Positions 13,352 to 15,592 of a stretch of 15,592 nucleotides of DNA are shown here, one piece after another. A model generated the notes under the pieces. It did not search any database, had not been told where the DNA came from, and saw only the letters and a list, made by a program, of their open reading frames with translations. The stretch comes from UBA7692 sp964650845 (GTDB lineage: Bacteria; Bacteroidota; Bacteroidia; Chitinophagales; LD1), in NCBI GenBank assembly GCA_964650845.1, contig CAZYXR010000072.1, positions 1 through 15,592 on the forward strand, given 5' to 3'. The translations under genes and the position numbers were made by a program. Positions within the stretch are counted from its first letter, which is position 1. Each line of letters opens with the position of its first letter.

Positions 13352-15205
13352 CTACTGCACCTTGATTACTTCTTTCGCGATAGTTCCTTTAGGTGTTACA
13401 ATTTGAACTATGTAATTGCCTTTGTTCAGCTTGTCTAATTGTAAATTAGCTTCGTGTAAACCAATGGAACTGCCCGGCAATGGTTGTTCAAAAACCTTTC
13501 TGCCTCTCTTGTCAAACACGGTAGCAGTTGAGTTGCCCGGTTCAAACAAATAATACTGCAATTGAATTTCTTTTGTAAACGGATTGGGGTAGCACATCAA
13601 CGAAACTATATCTGATTTTATGTTACTGCTTACCGATGTAAATGCTGCTACAAGATTGGGCATATTTGTGCGGGCAGCAATTGGCGATACTGCTAAGCGC
13701 AAAAATCTTTCGCCCAAGTTTACAGCCCACGATGCCGAAACACTTGCCGTAAAAGGCTTTTGTGTAATATCCGATACGTGAATCCAATCGCCTTGTGTGC
13801 GTTGGGCAGTAATATCCAGCAGAACGTAACCGCGCTTTACCAAATCAATATATTTCATGTGAGGATTGCTCGACTGGATAATGCCCGAGCTTACATTAAA
13901 ATCGTTACCACTGGTTACACTGCCGCATACAAACTCTACTGCCGCAGAGCCAGCACCTGTACTTGCGTTATAAATGCCGCGGTCGTAAGGCACATCGTTT
14001 GCCCACGAAGTATGAATATCTCCTGTAAGAAAAACTACATTGTTGATGTTGTTGCCCATGATGTTATCGAACACTTTTTTTCTATCGAATGGGTAGCCAT
14101 CCCATTGGTCGGGGTTTACAACAGAAACACCAACCGTAAGTGGTGCAACCATTACTTGATTGCCTACAATTTTCCATGTAGCTGTTGAATTTTTAAGTTG
14201 ATTATTGAACCATGCCAATTGTGGTGCGCCAAACAATGTTCTGGTGCTATCTTGCAAAGTGGCATTAGTTTGCGGCACAAGAATACCCGGCACTTGCTCA
14301 TCACGTCCTTCTAAGCGAGTATCAACCATAATTACATCGGCAAGGCTACCAAAACTTAGTGTGCGATAAATGCTTGTATCGTTTGAAGGCGAAACCGGAC
14401 GCAACGGCATCCATTCAAAATAGGCTTTTATACCAGAGCCTTTTCTGTCGTACCAATTTCCTTCGGTGCCGGGGGTGTGGTTGCCCGCCCCGCCTTTCCA
14501 ACTATCGTTGGCTGTTTCGTGGTCGTCCCACACGCATATAAAAGGAAACTGGCGGTGGCATTCGCGCAAGTCTTCATCAAGTTTGTATTGCGAGTGGCGC
14601 ATACGATAATCTGCGAGCGTAAGAATTTCGTTGTCGGGTTCATGGTTGCGAGAAGAATCATTGGGCACCAGCGATGCCTTTTTACCCTCATATAGATAGT
14701 CGCCAAGATGCAATACGGCATCCACTTCGTTTCTGTTTATAATGTTTCTATAAACATGAAAAAAACCATTTGGCAAGTTGGCACAGCTTAATACAGCAAA
14801 ACGCAAATTGCTAACACCAGTAGCAGGTGCGGTGCGCGTTCTGCCGGTTACCGAATACTTTCCTTGCCCATTAAAACGGTAGTAATACCAAGTGTTTGCC
14901 TGCAAGCCCATTGCATCTACTTTTACAGTAAAATCTTTGCTATCATCGGTAGTAACAGAGCCGCTGTTTACAATATTGGTAAAATTTACATCGGTAGCAA
15001 TTTCCCACATCACATTTTCGGTGAGAGCCGAGGTGGTAATGCGCGTCCACAAAATAACTCTATCGGATAAAGGATCGCCACTTGCCACACCATGATAAAA
15101 TGGTTCGTAAGCAGGGTCTAAAACCGAACGCCCAGCACTATTTGGCTGCGAAAAAATAGTAATAGCCGATACAAGAAAAGCCAATGAAAGGAAAGTATGT
15201 TTCAT
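13352..15205 (-). CDS. PhoD-family alkaline phosphatase/phosphodiesterase with T9SS sorting domain
   Basis: A secreted metallophosphatase of 617 residues. Residues 1-19 (MKHTFLSLAFLVSAITIFSQ) are a Sec signal peptide without twin arginines. The N-terminal PhoD domain follows with GVASGDPLSDRVILWTR at about 39-55. The metal core shows SCAN (C141), HLGDYLYE at 166-173, VWDDHETAND around 225-234, GNQVMVAP around 348-355 and LTGDIHTSW at 393-401. A T9SS sorting domain runs from CYPNPF (538-543) to the end (VFDKRGRKVFEQ, LDKLNKGNYIVQI, and a basic end). It probably acts at the surface or outside the cell to release phosphate from organic esters. The frame remains open for 33 codons upstream to 15304, but those residues precede the signal peptide and the promoter lies there, so ATG at 15205 is the start. 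No PHO-box-like site could be assigned. Confidence 0.9.
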   Translation of the reverse strand: MKHTFLSLAFLVSAITIFSQPNSAGRSVLDPAYEPFYHGVASGDPLSDRVILWTRITTSALTENVMWEIATDVNFTNIVNSGSVTTDDSKDFTVKVDAMGLQANTWYYYRFNGQGKYSVTGRTRTAPATGVSNLRFAVLSCANLPNGFFHVYRNIINRNEVDAVLHLGDYLYEGKKASLVPNDSSRNHEPDNEILTLADYRMRHSQYKLDEDLRECHRQFPFICVWDDHETANDSWKGGAGNHTPGTEGNWYDRKGSGIKAYFEWMPLRPVSPSNDTSIYRTLSFGSLADVIMVDTRLEGRDEQVPGILVPQTNATLQDSTRTLFGAPQLAWFNNQLKNSTATWKIVGNQVMVAPLTVGVSVVNPDQWDGYPFDRKKVFDNIMGNNINNVVFLTGDIHTSWANDVPYDRGIYNASTGAGSAAVEFVCGSVTSGNDFNVSSGIIQSSNPHMKYIDLVKRGYVLLDITAQRTQGDWIHVSDITQKPFTASVSASWAVNLGERFLRLAVSPIAARTNMPNLVAAFTSVSSNIKSDIVSLMCYPNPFTKEIQLQYYLFEPGNSTATVFDKRGRKVFEQPLPGSSIGLHEANLQLDKLNKGNYIVQIVTPKGTIAKEVIKVQ

Positions 15206-15228
15206 ATAAATGTCTGCGTTTTGCGTTC

Positions 15229-15236
15229 CGAAAGTA
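15229..15236 (-). promoter_or_regulatory. -7 promoter element for phoD (TACTTTCG)
   Basis: On the minus strand, TAnnTTTG with C at the third T, 23 bases before the ATG at 15205, identical to the element before the gene at 6711. It lies inside the in-frame upstream extension of phoD, which argues for the shorter start. Confidence 0.45.
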
Positions 15237-15321
15237 ATTATTTTGTGTGGTTGCGGTGAGCTAAGTTGCTTTGAAAATATCTTAACAAAACAACAGCCGC
15301 GCACAAATCTTACAAGGCCGA

Positions 15322-15592
15322 TTAAAACCTATATCGCAAACCCGCTTCGCCACCAAAATACATTGGGCGGGCGTTTTGCTTGCCTGTGCCAGTAATGTTT
15401 AGCTGATAAGTGGCGCCAACATTCATTAGTAACATTGGTAATATTTTAACCTCTACACCCGTGGTGGCGTAGAAATTTGCAAAGTAATGTTTGCTTCCTA
15501 AGCGATATTGATTGTTGGAAGCCGCAGACTTGCTTTTTTCGTTCCAAAACTGTTCAACAATATTGCCAGATGTGGTAGGAACATTGTTAGCA
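15322..15592 (-). CDS. Outer-membrane beta-barrel protein, C-terminal part (runs off the window)
   Basis: The last 89 residues of a gene that begins beyond the right edge; stop TAA at 15322-15324. The sequence alternates polar and hydrophobic residues in strands, for example QYRLGSKHYFANFYATTGVEVKI, MNVGATYQLNITG and PMYFGGEAGLRYRF, and ends in an aromatic residue (Phe), which is the usual sign of an outer-membrane beta-barrel, here like the porin- or PorT/OmpA-like small barrels of Bacteroidota. No more specific family can be named from this part. It lies on the same strand as phoD, 116 bases upstream of it, but phoD has its own promoter element. Confidence 0.6.
   Translation of the reverse strand, partial: ANNVPTTSGNIVEQFWNEKSKSAASNNQYRLGSKHYFANFYATTGVEVKILPMLLMNVGATYQLNITGTGKQNARPMYFGGEAGLRYRF

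Noticed and set aside
15206..15304. 33-codon N-terminal extension of phoD
   Set aside because: It precedes an obvious signal peptide and contains the promoter element; a secreted protein should start at the signal peptide.
1..15592. Search for CRISPR arrays, tRNA genes, transposons, toxin-antitoxin or phage-defence genes
   Set aside because: No regular repeats, cloverleaf-like segments, transposase motifs or defence domains were visible on either strand.

Overview
The window reads as ordinary chromosome from a member of the Bacteroidota, possibly a Chitinophagia- or Saprospiria-like lineage, although the order cannot be fixed from sequence alone. Four things point there. There is a GldF-type gliding-motility permease. 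Two secreted proteins end in type IX secretion system (T9SS) sorting domains. Starts generally lack Shine-Dalgarno sequences. Most gene starts are preceded by the Bacteroidota -7 promoter element TAnnTTTG or a C-containing form of it, TAnnTTCG. I see no tRNA, rRNA, CRISPR array, insertion sequence or phage gene, and no obviously novel multi-gene system; most of the window is housekeeping, envelope and surface functions.

Layout. 106-836 (-) is gldF, split by an apparent single-base loss. 837-1261 is a gap holding the gldF promoter and a doubtful signal-peptide-like remnant. 1262-2269 (+) is a membrane-anchored serine hydrolase of the class A beta-lactamase fold. It converges, with a 7-bp overlap, on an operon of rsmA (16S rRNA dimethyltransferase) and a D-2-hydroxyacid dehydrogenase (3972 down to 2263). 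rsmA diverges from pepA (leucyl aminopeptidase, 4079-5485, with a frameshift in its last codons), and pdxA (vitamin B6 synthesis, 5547-6599) follows pepA after a small hairpin. Next come a secreted T9SS-sorted protein of unknown function (6711-7643), a YfhO-family membrane protein (7726-10179) and a family-4-like glycosyltransferase (10198-11481, TTG start); the last two look like an envelope-glycan operon.

The right part has a small three-helix membrane protein (11513-11809, -), an SDR-fold protein lacking the usual Tyr/Lys active site (11998-12795, +), 3-hydroxyanthranilate 3,4-dioxygenase of de novo NAD synthesis (12796-13311, -), a T9SS-sorted PhoD-type phosphatase (13352-15205, -), and the C-terminal 89 residues of an outer-membrane beta-barrel protein running off the right edge (15322-15592, -).

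The points most worth a second look are the two single-base losses at short homopolymers (gldF and pepA), which may be assembly errors, and the repeated promoter element TAnnTT(T/C)G at eight gene starts, five of which carry C in place of the third T. Others are the SDR protein without its catalytic residues, the back-to-back rsmA/pepA promoters, and two short candidate ORFs (945-1127 and 11890-11997).
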